In this document: piece by piece, positions 1 through 8,477 of the stretch
Layout of the letters: each line of letters opens with the position of its first letter
Numbering within the stretch: the stretch's first letter is position 1
Assembly (NCBI GenBank): GCA_963844255.1
Contig: CAWJNP010000002.1
Location: 1 to 64,000, forward strand
Direction: 5' to 3'
DNA: 64,000 nt
Source of the DNA: SZAS-79 sp963844255
GTDB taxonomy: Bacteria > Pseudomonadota > Gammaproteobacteria > Burkholderiales > SG8-39
Made by a program: the position numbers and the translations under genes
Notes under the pieces: model-generated
Databases searched by the model: none
Seen by the model: only the letters and a program-made list of their open reading frames with translations
Told to the model about the DNA's origin: nothing

Positions 1-63
1 GAAGGGCCGGCCGCCGAGATCAAGGCGCAGCCCGAGGTCCTGCAGCGCTATCTGGGCGTCTAG
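1..63 (+). CDS. C-terminal end of a branched-chain amino-acid type ABC transporter ATPase (LivF/LivG family), cut by the window edge
   Basis: Only the last 20 residues are present, ending in the residues EVLQRYLGV and a TAG stop at 61-63. An ending of the form 'P-E-V-hydrophobic-x-x-Y-L-G' is typical of LivF/LivG ATPases of branched-chain amino-acid importers, where it lies after the H-loop domain. All catalytic motifs are upstream of the window. The identification rests on this tail alone. The next gene is convergent and starts its stop codon 9 bases away. Confidence 0.5.
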   Translation, partial: EGPAAEIKAQPEVLQRYLGV

Positions 64-72
64 ACCGGCTGC

Positions 73-1032
73 CTAGCCTGTCGCTGCGCTGTCGCGCTGC
101 ATCGCCTCGACGAGTTTCACCAGCGCGTACAGCGTACGGTTGACCGGCACCGGGATGCCGCGTGTCGCGGCCTCGCGCACGATGTATCCGTTCAGGTGCT
201 CGATCTCGGTGGGACGCCCGCGCGCGATGTCCTGCGCGGTCGATGAGCGCTGCCCCTGCATTGTGCCGGCGATGCCCATGACGCGCTCGAGCGTGTCGGT
301 CGCCATCCGGACCCCCAGTGCGGCGGCCACCGTCAGCACTTCGGTGGTCGCGTCGCGCATGAGCTCGCGGATCCCGACGCTCTCGATCATCTTTCCATAG
401 GGCGCCTGGCCGAGCGCAGAGACCGCGTTGTAGGCGCAGTTGACCGCAAGCTTGCCCCACAGCGCGCCGAGGATATTGTCCGAGATCGTGACCGGCACGC
501 CGGCCGCCGCGAACCAGCCCTGCACGCGCTCGAGCGACTGCATCTCTTCGAGCGGTACGGGATTGTCGATCGCGCCGATTGCGAGGTCGCCGCGGCCGTG
601 GTGCTTCAGGTGTCCGGGACCGGCCATTTCGGTGGCGACGTGCACCACCGCGGGAATCACGGTGCGCCCGACTTTCGCGACGATGCGTTCGGTGTTGTCC
701 ACGCCGTTCTGCAGGTTCAGCACGATGGCGTCCGGATCCAGGTGCGGCGCGATCTGGGCGGCGGCGGTCTCGGTGTCGGTCGACTTGACGCAGAACAGCA
801 CCAGCTTCGCGCCGCGCACGGCTTCCGGCTGCGTATCGGCTCTGACCGGGATGTGCTCGTCGAATTTCAGGCCTTCGAAGTGCAGGCCGGAGGCACGGAA
901 GACATCGACGTGCAGCGGCCGGCCGATCAGCGTGACCTCGTGCCCGGCGCGCGCCAGCATGCCGCCGTAAAAACAGCCGACCGCCCCGGCACCGAGGACG
1001 GCGACGCGGATCGGTTCATTCGTGGTGCTCAT
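73..1032 (-). CDS. Ketopantoate reductase family protein (2-dehydropantoate 2-reductase)
   Basis: A 319-residue protein. The N-terminus has a Rossmann dinucleotide fold (AVLGAGAVGCFYGGMLARAG, about residues 9-28), then LFCVKSTDTE and LQNGVDNTERI, the usual NADP-binding and substrate-loop stretches of the ApbA/PanE family. The C-terminal helical domain carries GALWGKLAVNCAYN, with the lysine and asparagine expected near the active site, and EIEHLNGYIV close to the end. The family reduces ketopantoate to pantoate for CoA synthesis, but many genomes hold several paralogues of unknown substrate, so no panE symbol is given. The ATG at 1032 was chosen because the frame upstream of it has no family similarity and runs into the divergent gene. 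The 103-base gap to the TSUP gene is a divergent promoter region. Confidence 0.85.
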   Translation of the reverse strand: MSTTNEPIRVAVLGAGAVGCFYGGMLARAGHEVTLIGRPLHVDVFRASGLHFEGLKFDEHIPVRADTQPEAVRGAKLVLFCVKSTDTETAAAQIAPHLDPDAIVLNLQNGVDNTERIVAKVGRTVIPAVVHVATEMAGPGHLKHHGRGDLAIGAIDNPVPLEEMQSLERVQGWFAAAGVPVTISDNILGALWGKLAVNCAYNAVSALGQAPYGKMIESVGIRELMRDATTEVLTVAAALGVRMATDTLERVMGIAGTMQGQRSSTAQDIARGRPTEIEHLNGYIVREAATRGIPVPVNRTLYALVKLVEAMQRDSAATG

Positions 1033-1135
1033 GATTCCTGCCCTCTGTCGCGGTGCAAAGATCGGATCATAGGCGAACTGGGGGCATCCGAAACGGTGCA
1101 GCCCCTTCGCGGCAAACCCGTCACAATCCGTCCCC

Positions 1136-1852
1136 ATGGACTGGATCGTCGTACTCGTCATCGGCGTGTTCGCCGGAACCCTGGGCGGGATCGTCGGTTT
1201 CGGCACCTCGATCCTGCTGCTGCCGCCGCTGGTGATCGTGTTCGGGCCGAAGGAGGCGGTGCCGATCATGGCGGTCGTGGCGCTGATGGCCAATCTGTCG
1301 CGCGTGGCGGTCTGGTGGCGCGAAGTCGACTGGAGGGTGTGCGGCGTCTACAGCGCCTCCGCGATGCCCTGCGCCGCGCTGGGTGCCATGACGCTGCTCA
1401 GCCTGCCGCCCCGCGTGATCGAAGTATCGCTCGGCCTGTTCTTCCTCGCGTCGATTCCCCTGCGACGCTGGCTGGTGGGCTTTAGGGTGCGCCTCTGGCA
1501 TATGGCCCTGGTCGGCGCAGGCATCGGTTTTCTGACCGGCATCGTCGCCTCCACCGGGCCGATCAACACGCCGTTCTTCCTCGCCTACGGTCTCGTGAAG
1601 GGCGCGTTTCTCTCGACCGAGGCCATGGGTTCGCTGGGAATCTTCTTCTCCAAGGCGATCGTGTTCAGGCAGGGCGGGGCGCTGCCCTGGGACGTGATCG
1701 CCAAGGGGCTGATCGTCGGCACCACGGTGACGGCGGGATCGTTCATCGCCAAGCGTTTCGTGCTGCGACTCGATCCGGCGCATTTCCGCCTGCTGATCGA
1801 GGTGGTGATGTGCGTGGCGGGCGTGAGCATGCTGGCCACCGCATTCGCCTGA
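1136..1852 (+). CDS. TSUP (TauE/SafE) family membrane permease
   Basis: A 238-residue, very hydrophobic protein with about seven to eight predicted membrane spans. The first span holds GTLGGIVGFGTS, the glycine-rich start typical of the sulfite exporter TauE/SafE family, and the repeat in the second half contains TGIVASTGPINTPFF. The family moves small organic acids or sulfur anions such as sulfite or sulfoacetate across the inner membrane, and substrate cannot be read from sequence. The ATG lies in the divergent gap after the ketopantoate-reductase gene. A rho-independent-looking hairpin follows its stop at 1894-1917. Confidence 0.85.
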   Translation: MDWIVVLVIGVFAGTLGGIVGFGTSILLLPPLVIVFGPKEAVPIMAVVALMANLSRVAVWWREVDWRVCGVYSASAMPCAALGAMTLLSLPPRVIEVSLGLFFLASIPLRRWLVGFRVRLWHMALVGAGIGFLTGIVASTGPINTPFFLAYGLVKGAFLSTEAMGSLGIFFSKAIVFRQGGALPWDVIAKGLIVGTTVTAGSFIAKRFVLRLDPAHFRLLIEVVMCVAGVSMLATAFA

Positions 1853-1893
1853 TCACTCCGTGTTGTATCGGTATCGATACACTAACTGGCACG

Positions 1894-1917
1894 AAACCCG
1901 CTGCTGGAGCGGGTTTT
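1894..1917. terminator. Bidirectional intrinsic terminator between convergent genes
   Basis: A perfect 9-base inverted repeat, AAACCCGCT at 1894-1902 and AGCGGGTTT at 1908-1916, encloses the 5-base loop GCTGG and is flanked by T-rich tracts on both strands. It sits between the stops of the TSUP gene (1852, plus) and the MDR gene (1946, minus), so it can serve both. Confidence 0.85.
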
Positions 1918-1945
1918 GCAAAAACAATTCATTCAAATTACCGCC

Positions 1946-2917
1946 TCAGACGCGCAGCACCAGCTTGCCGAAATGCTTGTTCGCCTTCATGTAGGCGAGC
2001 GCCTCGACCACCTCGTCGAGCGCAAAACTGCGGTCGAGCGGCAGCTTCAGCTTGCCGGCGGCGGCCGCCGCCCAGAGGTCCTCGCGCATCACGCGGTTGA
2101 TTTCGCGCACTTCCTCGACCGAGCGGGTCCGGAAGGTCACGCCGATGTAGGAGATGCGCTTCATGGCGTGCAGGTCGTAGTCGAATTCGCCCTTCGAGCC
2201 GCCGAGCCGCCCGACGTTGACGATGCGCCCGAGCACCCGCGCCGCCTTGAGGTTGGCGTTCGCCACGCTGGCCGAGACCTGGTCGATGATGAGGTGCACG
2301 CCCTTGCCCTCGGTTGCGGCGATGACTTCGTCGGCCCAGGCCGGGTTGGAGGTGTCGATCGCGAGGTCGGCGCCCCAGTCCTTCAGTTTCGCGCGGCGTC
2401 CCGCGTCGGTCGAGGATCCGATCACCAGGCTCGCGCCCATGAACTTCGCGATCTGCATGCCCATGATCCCGACGCCTGAACTCGCGCCCTGGATCAGCAC
2501 CGTCTCGCTCTTCTTCAGGCCGCCGACCGTGACCAGCGCGTTATGCATGGTCTGCAGCGCGACCGGCAGGGTGGCGGCTTCTTCAAAGCCCATCTCCTTG
2601 GAGGGCAGCAGGTTCACCCGGCCCTTGTCGGCGAGCGCGTATTCGGCATAGGCGGCGGCACCGGAGCACATCACGCGGTCGCCGGGCTTCACATTGCTCA
2701 CGCCCGCGCCGATCGCGGAGACCTCGCCCGCGAACTCCATGCCGACGATCGTGCCGGGTCCGCCGACGGCGCCGTGGGCATGCCCGGCGGCGACGGCGAG
2801 GTCGGCACGGTTCAGGCCGCAGGCGCGCACGCGCACGAGCACCTGGTCGGCCTGCGGGACGGGGGCGGGGACTTCACGGACTTCCACCCCATTGGGGGTG
2901 ACGACGGCTGCTTTCAC
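1946..2917 (-). CDS. Zinc-independent medium-chain dehydrogenase/reductase (quinone oxidoreductase family)
   Basis: A 323-residue protein starting at GTG (2917-2915, reads M-K-A-A-V-V-T-P). N-terminal GroES-like domain (VLVRVRACGLNRADL, GMEFAGEVSAIG), then an NADPH-binding domain with GASSGVGIMGMQIAKFMGA. The cysteine and histidine ligands of the catalytic zinc of alcohol dehydrogenases are absent, as in quinone oxidoreductases (Qor, PIG3), which reduce quinones or enones with NADPH in the cytosol. The frame stays open far upstream to 4114, but that part is the antisense of the methyltransferase gene. It is divergent from that gene across a 120-base gap and convergent on a shared terminator with the TSUP gene. 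Confidence 0.85.
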   Translation of the reverse strand: MKAAVVTPNGVEVREVPAPVPQADQVLVRVRACGLNRADLAVAAGHAHGAVGGPGTIVGMEFAGEVSAIGAGVSNVKPGDRVMCSGAAAYAEYALADKGRVNLLPSKEMGFEEAATLPVALQTMHNALVTVGGLKKSETVLIQGASSGVGIMGMQIAKFMGASLVIGSSTDAGRRAKLKDWGADLAIDTSNPAWADEVIAATEGKGVHLIIDQVSASVANANLKAARVLGRIVNVGRLGGSKGEFDYDLHAMKRISYIGVTFRTRSVEEVREINRVMREDLWAAAAAGKLKLPLDRSFALDEVVEALAYMKANKHFGKLVLRV

Positions 2918-3037
2918 AGGGACTCTCCGGGCGGGCGTGGCTGGCGCGAAGGTAGCACACTGGCACCGCGTTCCGGCCGCGCGAAAGTGTGGCAAATTGC
3001 CCCCCATCGCGGGTTCCGAATCCCGACAGGAGGCCGA

Positions 3038-3925
3038 ATGTTCCTTTTCCGCATGCTCCGGGACATGTTCGCCGGACGCCGGGCGAGTCCGCGCAAACCC
3101 GCGCCCGCAGCGAGGCAGTCCGAAGCCGCGCAGGCAGTCACCAGGATCCTGCCGCCGCTGGTCACGCCGCCGCTCGATCGCGTGTGCAGCTACGTCTCGT
3201 CCACGTTCTGGGGCAGCACGAATCCCGCGCTGGTGAAGTCCTCCGCCGAGCAGATCGCCGGTGTGGTGAGCGGCGGCTATCACTTCGCCGACAATTTCCT
3301 GACCTGGGGCAGGAACATGTCGATGCTGGACGATCCCGCATTCGTGGACGCCTGGAAATCGAACACGGAAAACGGCACCGACGATGCGATCGTCTGGCGC
3401 AGATACGTGCTGGCCTGCGCGGCGTACCACTGCGTCCAGCTCGAAGGGGATTTCGTGGAGTGTGGTGCGTACGCCGGTGTCGCAATGAAGACGGTGGTCG
3501 ATTACCTGGGCGGCACGGCCTTTCCAAAGACGTTCTGGGGCTACGACACCTTCCAGCACGATCCGTCGATGCCCAATCTGGCGCTTGCCGGGCACAAGGA
3601 GGGCCTGTTCGAACGCGTGACGGAAAAGTTTTCCGCCTATCCCCAGGTGCGTCTGGTCAAGGGGCTGATTCCGGACGTGTTCGCGCGCGATTGCCCGGAT
3701 CGCATCGCGTACCTGCACATCGATCTGAACCAGGCGCCGGCCGAAGTCGCGGCACTCGAGCACCTGTTCGACCGGATGGTGCCGGGCGCGATTCTCATCC
3801 TCGACGATTACGAGTGGTCCGGGTTCTATCGCCCGCAGAAGCTGGCTGAAGACGCCTGGTTCGATGCGCGGCGCTATCGCGTGATGCCCCTGCCGACGGG
3901 ACAGGGGCTGGTCATCAAGCGCTGA
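3038..3925 (+). CDS. TylF-type O-methyltransferase family protein (class I SAM fold)
   Basis: A 295-residue protein preceded by a good ribosome site (AGGAGG at 3028-3033). Residues about 135-160 hold the SAM-binding motif EGDFVECGAYAGVAMKTV, followed by FWGYDTFQHD (acidic end of strand 2) and, near the end, HIDLNQAP and ILILDDYEW. These are hallmarks of the TylF/MycF (macrocin O-methyltransferase) family, whose DD pair binds a metal ion near the accepting hydroxyl. In many proteobacteria such genes act on sugars or lipids outside macrolide pathways, and nothing around it names the substrate. The arginine-rich N-terminal 45 residues are poorly conserved and look disordered. Confidence 0.75.
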   Translation: MFLFRMLRDMFAGRRASPRKPAPAARQSEAAQAVTRILPPLVTPPLDRVCSYVSSTFWGSTNPALVKSSAEQIAGVVSGGYHFADNFLTWGRNMSMLDDPAFVDAWKSNTENGTDDAIVWRRYVLACAAYHCVQLEGDFVECGAYAGVAMKTVVDYLGGTAFPKTFWGYDTFQHDPSMPNLALAGHKEGLFERVTEKFSAYPQVRLVKGLIPDVFARDCPDRIAYLHIDLNQAPAEVAALEHLFDRMVPGAILILDDYEWSGFYRPQKLAEDAWFDARRYRVMPLPTGQGLVIKR

Positions 3926-3980
3926 ATTCGATGTGGTCTTCCTGACCCGGGCACGCCGGCAGGCGCTGTAAGATGACGGC

Positions 3981-4688
3981 GTGAAAAAACTCCTGCTTCT
4001 CTCGAACGCCCGCCTCCCCGGTGGCGGCTGGCTCGACCACGTCGAACCGCTGTTTCGCGACATGCTGGGTGCCGGCCGCCGCAGAATATTGTTTCTGCCG
4101 TTTGCGGCAGTCACGATCAGCTTCGATGCCTACGCCGCAATCGCGCGCAAGCGCTTTGCGGCGATGGGGTACGCATTGACCGGCGCGCACCGCACGACCC
4201 CGGATTCGATCGCGAATTTCGACGCCGTGGTGGTGGGCGGGGGCAACACCTTTCGCCTGTTGTTCGAAGCGCGCGCCCGCGGCTGGCTCGCGCCGATCCG
4301 CACGCGCGTCCGTGCGGGCATGCCCTACATGGGCTGGAGCGCGGGGGCCAATTTCGCCGGCCCCACCCTACGCACCACGAACGACATGCCGGTGGTCGAC
4401 CCGCGCGGGTTCGGCGCCCTGAACCTTGTGCCGTTCCAGATCAACCCCCACTACACCGAGCGCACGCTCAGAGGCCACGGCGGCGAATCGCGCGACGACC
4501 GGATCGCGGAATTCCTCGTCATGAATCCGGCTGTGCAGGTACTCGGCATCCGCGAGGGCAGCCTCGTCAAGGTGGAGGGCCCGCGCGCCACGCTGCTGCT
4601 CGGGCCCGGTGCGCGCCTGTTCCGGCACCGGCAGCGCGCGCGCGACCTCAAAGCCGGCGCGGACGTTTCCGCACTGTTGCGCAAATGA
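3981..4688 (+). CDS. pepE: Peptidase E (alpha-aspartyl dipeptidase)
   Basis: A 235-residue protein starting at GTG (3981), close to the 229 residues of Salmonella PepE. It hydrolyses N-terminal Asp-X dipeptides in the cytosol and belongs to peptidase family S51. The triad falls at the same numbers as in the characterised enzyme: Ser120 in GWSAGAN, Asp135 in NDMPVV and His157 in NPHYT. The GGGNTFRLL loop is also present. The last four bases overlap the start of the next gene (ATGA), so the two are probably co-translated although functionally unrelated. The agreement of triad numbering supports the GTG start. Confidence 0.92.
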   Translation: MKKLLLLSNARLPGGGWLDHVEPLFRDMLGAGRRRILFLPFAAVTISFDAYAAIARKRFAAMGYALTGAHRTTPDSIANFDAVVVGGGNTFRLLFEARARGWLAPIRTRVRAGMPYMGWSAGANFAGPTLRTTNDMPVVDPRGFGALNLVPFQINPHYTERTLRGHGGESRDDRIAEFLVMNPAVQVLGIREGSLVKVEGPRATLLLGPGARLFRHRQRARDLKAGADVSALLRK

Positions 4689-7066
4689 ACGCCGCCGATC
4701 GTTCGCTCACCTCGGGCCAGCTGCGCATCGGCCAGCCGGTGCTGCGTCTCGAGGACCAGGCACTGCTGACCGGCCGTGGAAACTTCATCGACGACCTCGA
4801 TCTGCCGGGTGCGGTCCATGCCGTGTTCGTGCGCTCCCCGCATGTGCATGCGCGCGTGCGCTCCATCGATGTTTCCGCGGCGCGTGCAGCGCCCGGCGTG
4901 CTGGGCGTGTACACCGCGGCCGACCTGCGCGCGGCGGGAATCGGTCCGATTGCGGTCGCGGTGCCGCAGAAGAACCGCGACGGCAGCGCGCCGCGCGTCG
5001 CGGGGCGCCCGGTGCTCTGCGATGCGCAGGTGCGTTTCGCCGGCGAAGCCGTGGCCATGGTGGTGGCGGAAAGCCTGGTGGCGGCCCGCGATGCGGCCGA
5101 AACGGTGCTGGTCGATTACGAGGAACTGCCGCACTGTACCGATCCGCGCGCGGCGCTGATCGACGGCGCGCCGACGGTGCGCGAGGATGCGCCCGGCAAC
5201 CTGGCGCTCGACTGGGAAGCGGGGAATCGCGTGGCGGCGGACGCCGCGTTCGCGCGCGCCGCCCATGTGACGCGGCTGGAGGTGCGCGCCAACCGGGTCT
5301 CTGCCGCGCCGATCGAAACACGCGGTGCCGCGGGGCTGTTCGATCAGGCGACCGGCCGTTACACCCTGCATGCGCCGACCCAGGGCAGCAAGAGCATACA
5401 AACCGACATCGCCTCGACCGGTCTGGTCAGCGATCCGCGCGCCTTGCGCGTGCTCACGCCGGACGTCGGCGGTTCGTTCGGCATGAAGATCTCCGCCTAT
5501 CCCGAGCAGGTGGCGGTGTTGTTTGCGGCAAAGGCGCTCGGCGTTCCCGTCAAATGGACGGCCGATCGCTCGGAAGCCTTTGTCGCGGATGGTGCGGGGC
5601 GCGACCTGATCATGGCCGGCGAGCTTGCGCTGGATACCGAGGGACGTTTTCTCGCCGTGCGCGCGCGGGTCATCGCCAACACCGGTGCCTATGTGACTGC
5701 GCCTGCGTTCAGCATCCCGACCTCCGGCGGCACGCGCTGCATCACCGGCGTGTATGCGCTGCCCTGCAATCACGCCGAATCGCGCGTTGCGTTTACGAAC
5801 ACCGTGCCGGTGGTGGCCTATCGCGGTGCGGGCAAGCCCGAGTTCACCTATCTGATCGAGCGTCTGGTCGACGCGGCCGCGCGCGAGACCGGGCGTGACC
5901 GCGCCGCATTGCGCCGCCTGAACATGGTGCGCACCGCGCAGATGCCCTGGACCACGCCGGTGGGGCTGGTGTTCGATTCGGGAGAGTTTGAGAAAAATCT
6001 CGACGATGCGCTCGCGCTGAGCGATCGCGCCGGGTTCGAAGCGCGCCGCGCGCAATCGGCAGCGCACGGGCGGCTGCGCGGCTATGGGTATTCGGTCTAC
6101 CAGGAACCCGACGGCTATTACGAAAGCCATGTCGGCGCGGTGTTCGATGCGAACGGTGATCTCACGCTCGCGGTGAGCGCGACCGCCAACGGCCAGGGGC
6201 ATCTGACCACGTTCAAACAGGTCGTGTCGCAGCAACTCGGCCTGCCGCAGGAGCGGATCCATTACGTGACGGGCGACAGCGATCGTGTCGGCGTCGGGCT
6301 GGGCTCGGTGGGTTCCTGCGAGACCACGGTGACTGGCACCGCCATCGTGCACTGCGCGCGGATCATCATCGAGAAGGGGCGCCTGATCGCCGGACACCTG
6401 CTCGAGGCACCGGCGAGCGACGTGGAATTCCAGGTCACCGACGCGGGCGGCGCCTTCGTGATCGCGGGCACCGATCGTCGTGTAAGCATTGTCGATGTCG
6501 CGCGCGCTGCCCACGCGGCCGGCCTGCCTTCCGAAATTGCGCCGGGCCTGGAAGCCGAGGATTTCTACAAGCCCACCACCTACAGTTTTCCCTCGGGTTG
6601 CCACGTGTGCGAGCTCGAGATCGATCCGGACACCGGCGCGGTTGCCCTGCTCGGCTATACCGCGGTCAACGATTTCGGCGTGGTGGTCAACCCGCCGCTG
6701 CTCGAAGGACAGGTGCACGGCGGTGTCGCGCAGGGCATCGGCCAGGCGCTGCTCGAGGAACTGGTGCACGACCGCGAGTCCGGCCAGCTGCTTACGGGGA
6801 GTTTCATGGACTACGGCATTCCGAGGGCGGATGACCTGCCGTCGTTCGGCTGGGCGAGAAACGAAATCCCCTGCAAGACCAATCCGCTCGGCGTGAAGGG
6901 CGTGGGCGAATCGGGCTGCACGGCCTCGCTCGCCGCGGTCATGAATGCGGTCATCGATGCGCTCTCGGTGCGCGGCGTAACCGCGATGGACATGCCGGCC
7001 ACGCCCGAGCGCATCTGGCGCGCGTTGGAAGAAGCCGCAAGCGGAGGCCGCAATGCAGTCCGTTGA
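4685..7066 (+). CDS. Xanthine dehydrogenase/CO dehydrogenase-type molybdopterin-binding large subunit
   Basis: A 793-residue protein of the molybdenum hydroxylase large-subunit family. The a/b hammerhead domain is N-terminal (about 25-150), followed by two molybdopterin-binding domains. The active-site loop reads AYRGAG (378-383), the form seen in form II CoxL-like proteins and not the AYxCSFR of true CO dehydrogenase. The base glutamate is E742 in KGVGESG. Pterin contacts such as ANGQGHLTT and GSVGSCETT are present. Partners that carry the 2Fe-2S clusters and FAD (CoxS, CoxM) are not encoded in the window, so the small subunits must come from elsewhere. It overlaps pepE by 4 bases. The substrate is unknown; purines, aldehydes and N-heterocycles are possible. 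Confidence 0.85.
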   Translation: MNAADRSLTSGQLRIGQPVLRLEDQALLTGRGNFIDDLDLPGAVHAVFVRSPHVHARVRSIDVSAARAAPGVLGVYTAADLRAAGIGPIAVAVPQKNRDGSAPRVAGRPVLCDAQVRFAGEAVAMVVAESLVAARDAAETVLVDYEELPHCTDPRAALIDGAPTVREDAPGNLALDWEAGNRVAADAAFARAAHVTRLEVRANRVSAAPIETRGAAGLFDQATGRYTLHAPTQGSKSIQTDIASTGLVSDPRALRVLTPDVGGSFGMKISAYPEQVAVLFAAKALGVPVKWTADRSEAFVADGAGRDLIMAGELALDTEGRFLAVRARVIANTGAYVTAPAFSIPTSGGTRCITGVYALPCNHAESRVAFTNTVPVVAYRGAGKPEFTYLIERLVDAAARETGRDRAALRRLNMVRTAQMPWTTPVGLVFDSGEFEKNLDDALALSDRAGFEARRAQSAAHGRLRGYGYSVYQEPDGYYESHVGAVFDANGDLTLAVSATANGQGHLTTFKQVVSQQLGLPQERIHYVTGDSDRVGVGLGSVGSCETTVTGTAIVHCARIIIEKGRLIAGHLLEAPASDVEFQVTDAGGAFVIAGTDRRVSIVDVARAAHAAGLPSEIAPGLEAEDFYKPTTYSFPSGCHVCELEIDPDTGAVALLGYTAVNDFGVVVNPPLLEGQVHGGVAQGIGQALLEELVHDRESGQLLTGSFMDYGIPRADDLPSFGWARNEIPCKTNPLGVKGVGESGCTASLAAVMNAVIDALSVRGVTAMDMPATPERIWRALEEAASGGRNAVR

Positions 7067-7272
7067 ATTCGTGTTGAGCCAGCGAGCACGTCGAACTCTG
7101 CCAGCTGCTCAAGCTCGCCGGGATCGCCGACAGCGGCGGTGCGGGCAAGCACATCGTGGCCGCGGGCGAAGTCACGGTCGATGGCAAACCCGAAAGCCGC
7201 AAGACCGCCAAGATCCGCGCGGGGCAGTCGGTCGTCTGCCGCGGCGTGACGATTACCGTGAAGGCGCCCTGA
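7053..7272 (+). CDS. S4-domain RNA-binding protein (YbcJ-like), frame broken by one extra base
   Basis: Read from ATG 7053 the frame gives MQSVEFVL and then leaves the family. Moving one base on near 7076-7083 restores EHVELCQLLKLAGIA, GGAGKHIVAAGEVTVDG and KTAKIRAGQSV, ending at TGA 7270-7272. Repaired, this is a protein of about 72 residues and a complete S4 fold as in E. coli YbcJ, a small domain that binds structured RNA. The length, 220 bases, is one more than a multiple of three, as expected for one inserted base. It overlaps the 3' end of the molybdenum hydroxylase gene by 14 bases. The break is more likely a sequence error than real loss, because everything after it is intact. Confidence 0.7.
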
Positions 7273-7273
7273 G

Positions 7274-7508
7274 ATGGGCGCTGACGACAACAAAAGAAGA
7301 CCCGGCCGAAGCGCGCCTCGCCGAGATCGAGTCCAAGCTCATGCTGGCGGACGACCAGATCGAGGCGCTGAACCGCACGGTGTACCGGCAGCAACAGCAC
7401 ATCGACAGACTTGAGCGCGAACTCAGGGCATTGCGCGACCAGGTCGATGGCATGAACGCCGGTGCGGCACCGGGCACGCCGCGCGACGAAATCCCGCCGC
7501 ACTACTAG
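7274..7508 (+). CDS. slyX: SlyX family protein, frame probably broken by one extra A
   Basis: The conserved part reads EARLAEIESKLMLADDQIE, a coiled coil through about residue 60, and the protein ends in the family's hallmark PPHY. The only sensible start, ATG 7274 (MGADDNK), is one base out of frame with it. An extra A in the run AAAA at 7292-7295 explains the shift and gives MGADDNKEDPAEARL when removed. The repaired length is about 77 residues, normal for SlyX. Its function is unknown; E. coli slyX lies next to slyD. It follows the S4 gene by 1 base and precedes the esterase by 8 bases, suggesting one transcript. Confidence 0.75.
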
Positions 7509-7516
7509 GACACACC

Positions 7517-8431
7517 ATGTCGCTGAGCTTTGCCGCACGCACCACCAATTTCCTGCTGCGCTGGAAGTTCAAACCCAGACGCGGCGAAGAATTCGATGCG
7601 GTGCGGAATCGCGCCAAGCTCGAGGCGCTTTCGCCCAAGGAGTTGCCGCTGCTGCCGGGGATCACGCGTACGCCGGTCGAGGCAGATGCGGCAAACGCAA
7701 CGCCGGCGGGCGAATGGCTGCGGCCCGAAAGTGTCGAGCGCACGGTGCTTTACCTGCACGGCGGCGGCTACTTCTCGTGCAGCGTCAGGACGCACCGCCC
7801 GGTCTGCGCGCAGATCGCGCGGCGCGCGAAGGCGCAGGTGTTTTCGGTGGAATATCGACTCGCGCCGGAGCATCCGTTTCCGGCCGGGATCGAGGATGCC
7901 GTGGCGGCTTACGCGCAGGTGCTGGCTTCGGGCGTCGCGCCGGCCAACCTGGTGATCGCAGGTGATTCGGCCGGTGGCGGGTTGGCGCTCGCCTGCCTGC
8001 TTGCGGCGCGCAGCCGCGGCCTGCCCATGCCGGCGGGGGTGGTGTTGTTCTCCCCGTGGACCGACCTCACGCTGTCGGGCGAATCGATGCGTACCCAGGC
8101 GCGCCACGATGTGATGTTCCGTCCCGAGCATTTCCCGGCTGTGGTGAGCGCCTACCTCGGCGCGCACCCGGCGAAGGATCCGCTGGCCTCGCCGCTGTTC
8201 GCCGACCTTTCCGGCCTGCCCCAGATGATGATCTGGGCGAGCGAGAACGAGATCCTGAATTCGGACGCCACGCGCCTGCACGCCGCGGCAAAAGCCGCGG
8301 GCGTGGCGAGCGAACTGCATACGGTCGCGGGACTGCCACATGTCTGGCCGATCATGGTCAGGCTCCCCGAATCCAAGCGGGCGCTCGGCGAGGTGGCGCG
8401 GTTCATGGAGCGCTGTACCCGCGCGGCCTGA
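7517..8431 (+). CDS. Alpha/beta hydrolase of the hormone-sensitive lipase family (esterase)
   Basis: A 304-residue protein. The oxyanion-hole motif YLHGGGYFSCS lies near residue 75-85, the nucleophile is S151 in AGDSAGGG, the acid is probably in the segment ENEILNSDA, and the histidine is H275 in GLPHVWP. HGGG plus GDSAGG defines the HSL (bacterial type IV) esterase family, which cleaves short acyl esters in the cytosol. The natural substrate cannot be told. It lies 8 bases after slyX on the same strand and ends in a pair of GC-rich hairpins before the convergent helicase gene. Confidence 0.88.
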   Translation: MSLSFAARTTNFLLRWKFKPRRGEEFDAVRNRAKLEALSPKELPLLPGITRTPVEADAANATPAGEWLRPESVERTVLYLHGGGYFSCSVRTHRPVCAQIARRAKAQVFSVEYRLAPEHPFPAGIEDAVAAYAQVLASGVAPANLVIAGDSAGGGLALACLLAARSRGLPMPAGVVLFSPWTDLTLSGESMRTQARHDVMFRPEHFPAVVSAYLGAHPAKDPLASPLFADLSGLPQMMIWASENEILNSDATRLHAAAKAAGVASELHTVAGLPHVWPIMVRLPESKRALGEVARFMERCTRAA

Positions 8432-8465
8432 ACCGCGCGGTATTCATGCGGCGAGAGCCTCGCCG
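8419..8465. terminator. Two GC-rich hairpins between convergent genes
   Basis: The first hairpin is CCGCGCGG at 8419-8426 paired with CCGCGCGG at 8433-8440; it includes the end of the esterase gene. The second is CGGCGAG at 8449-8455 with CTCGCCG at 8459-8465 around a 3-base loop. Neither has a strong T tract, so termination efficiency is uncertain, but the position between stops at 8431 (plus) and 8478 (minus) fits. Confidence 0.5.
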
Positions 8466-8477
8466 TGCAGGCCTTGC

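Noticed and set aside
1871..1880. Palindrome GTATCGATAC after the TSUP gene, considered as an operator
   Set aside because: It lies downstream of a stop codon and before a terminator in a convergent gap, so no promoter would be controlled. Short palindromes of this size are expected by chance.
2918..4114. The upstream 400 codons of the open minus-strand frame that ends in the MDR oxidoreductase
   Set aside because: These codons are antisense to the TylF-type methyltransferase; the oxidoreductase domain starts at the GTG at 2917.
7053..7508. A single 151-residue protein covering the S4 and SlyX genes
   Set aside because: The literal frame reads S4 residues only at the start and SlyX residues only at the end, with a meaningless stretch between. 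Two separate one-base insertions happen to bring the frame back.
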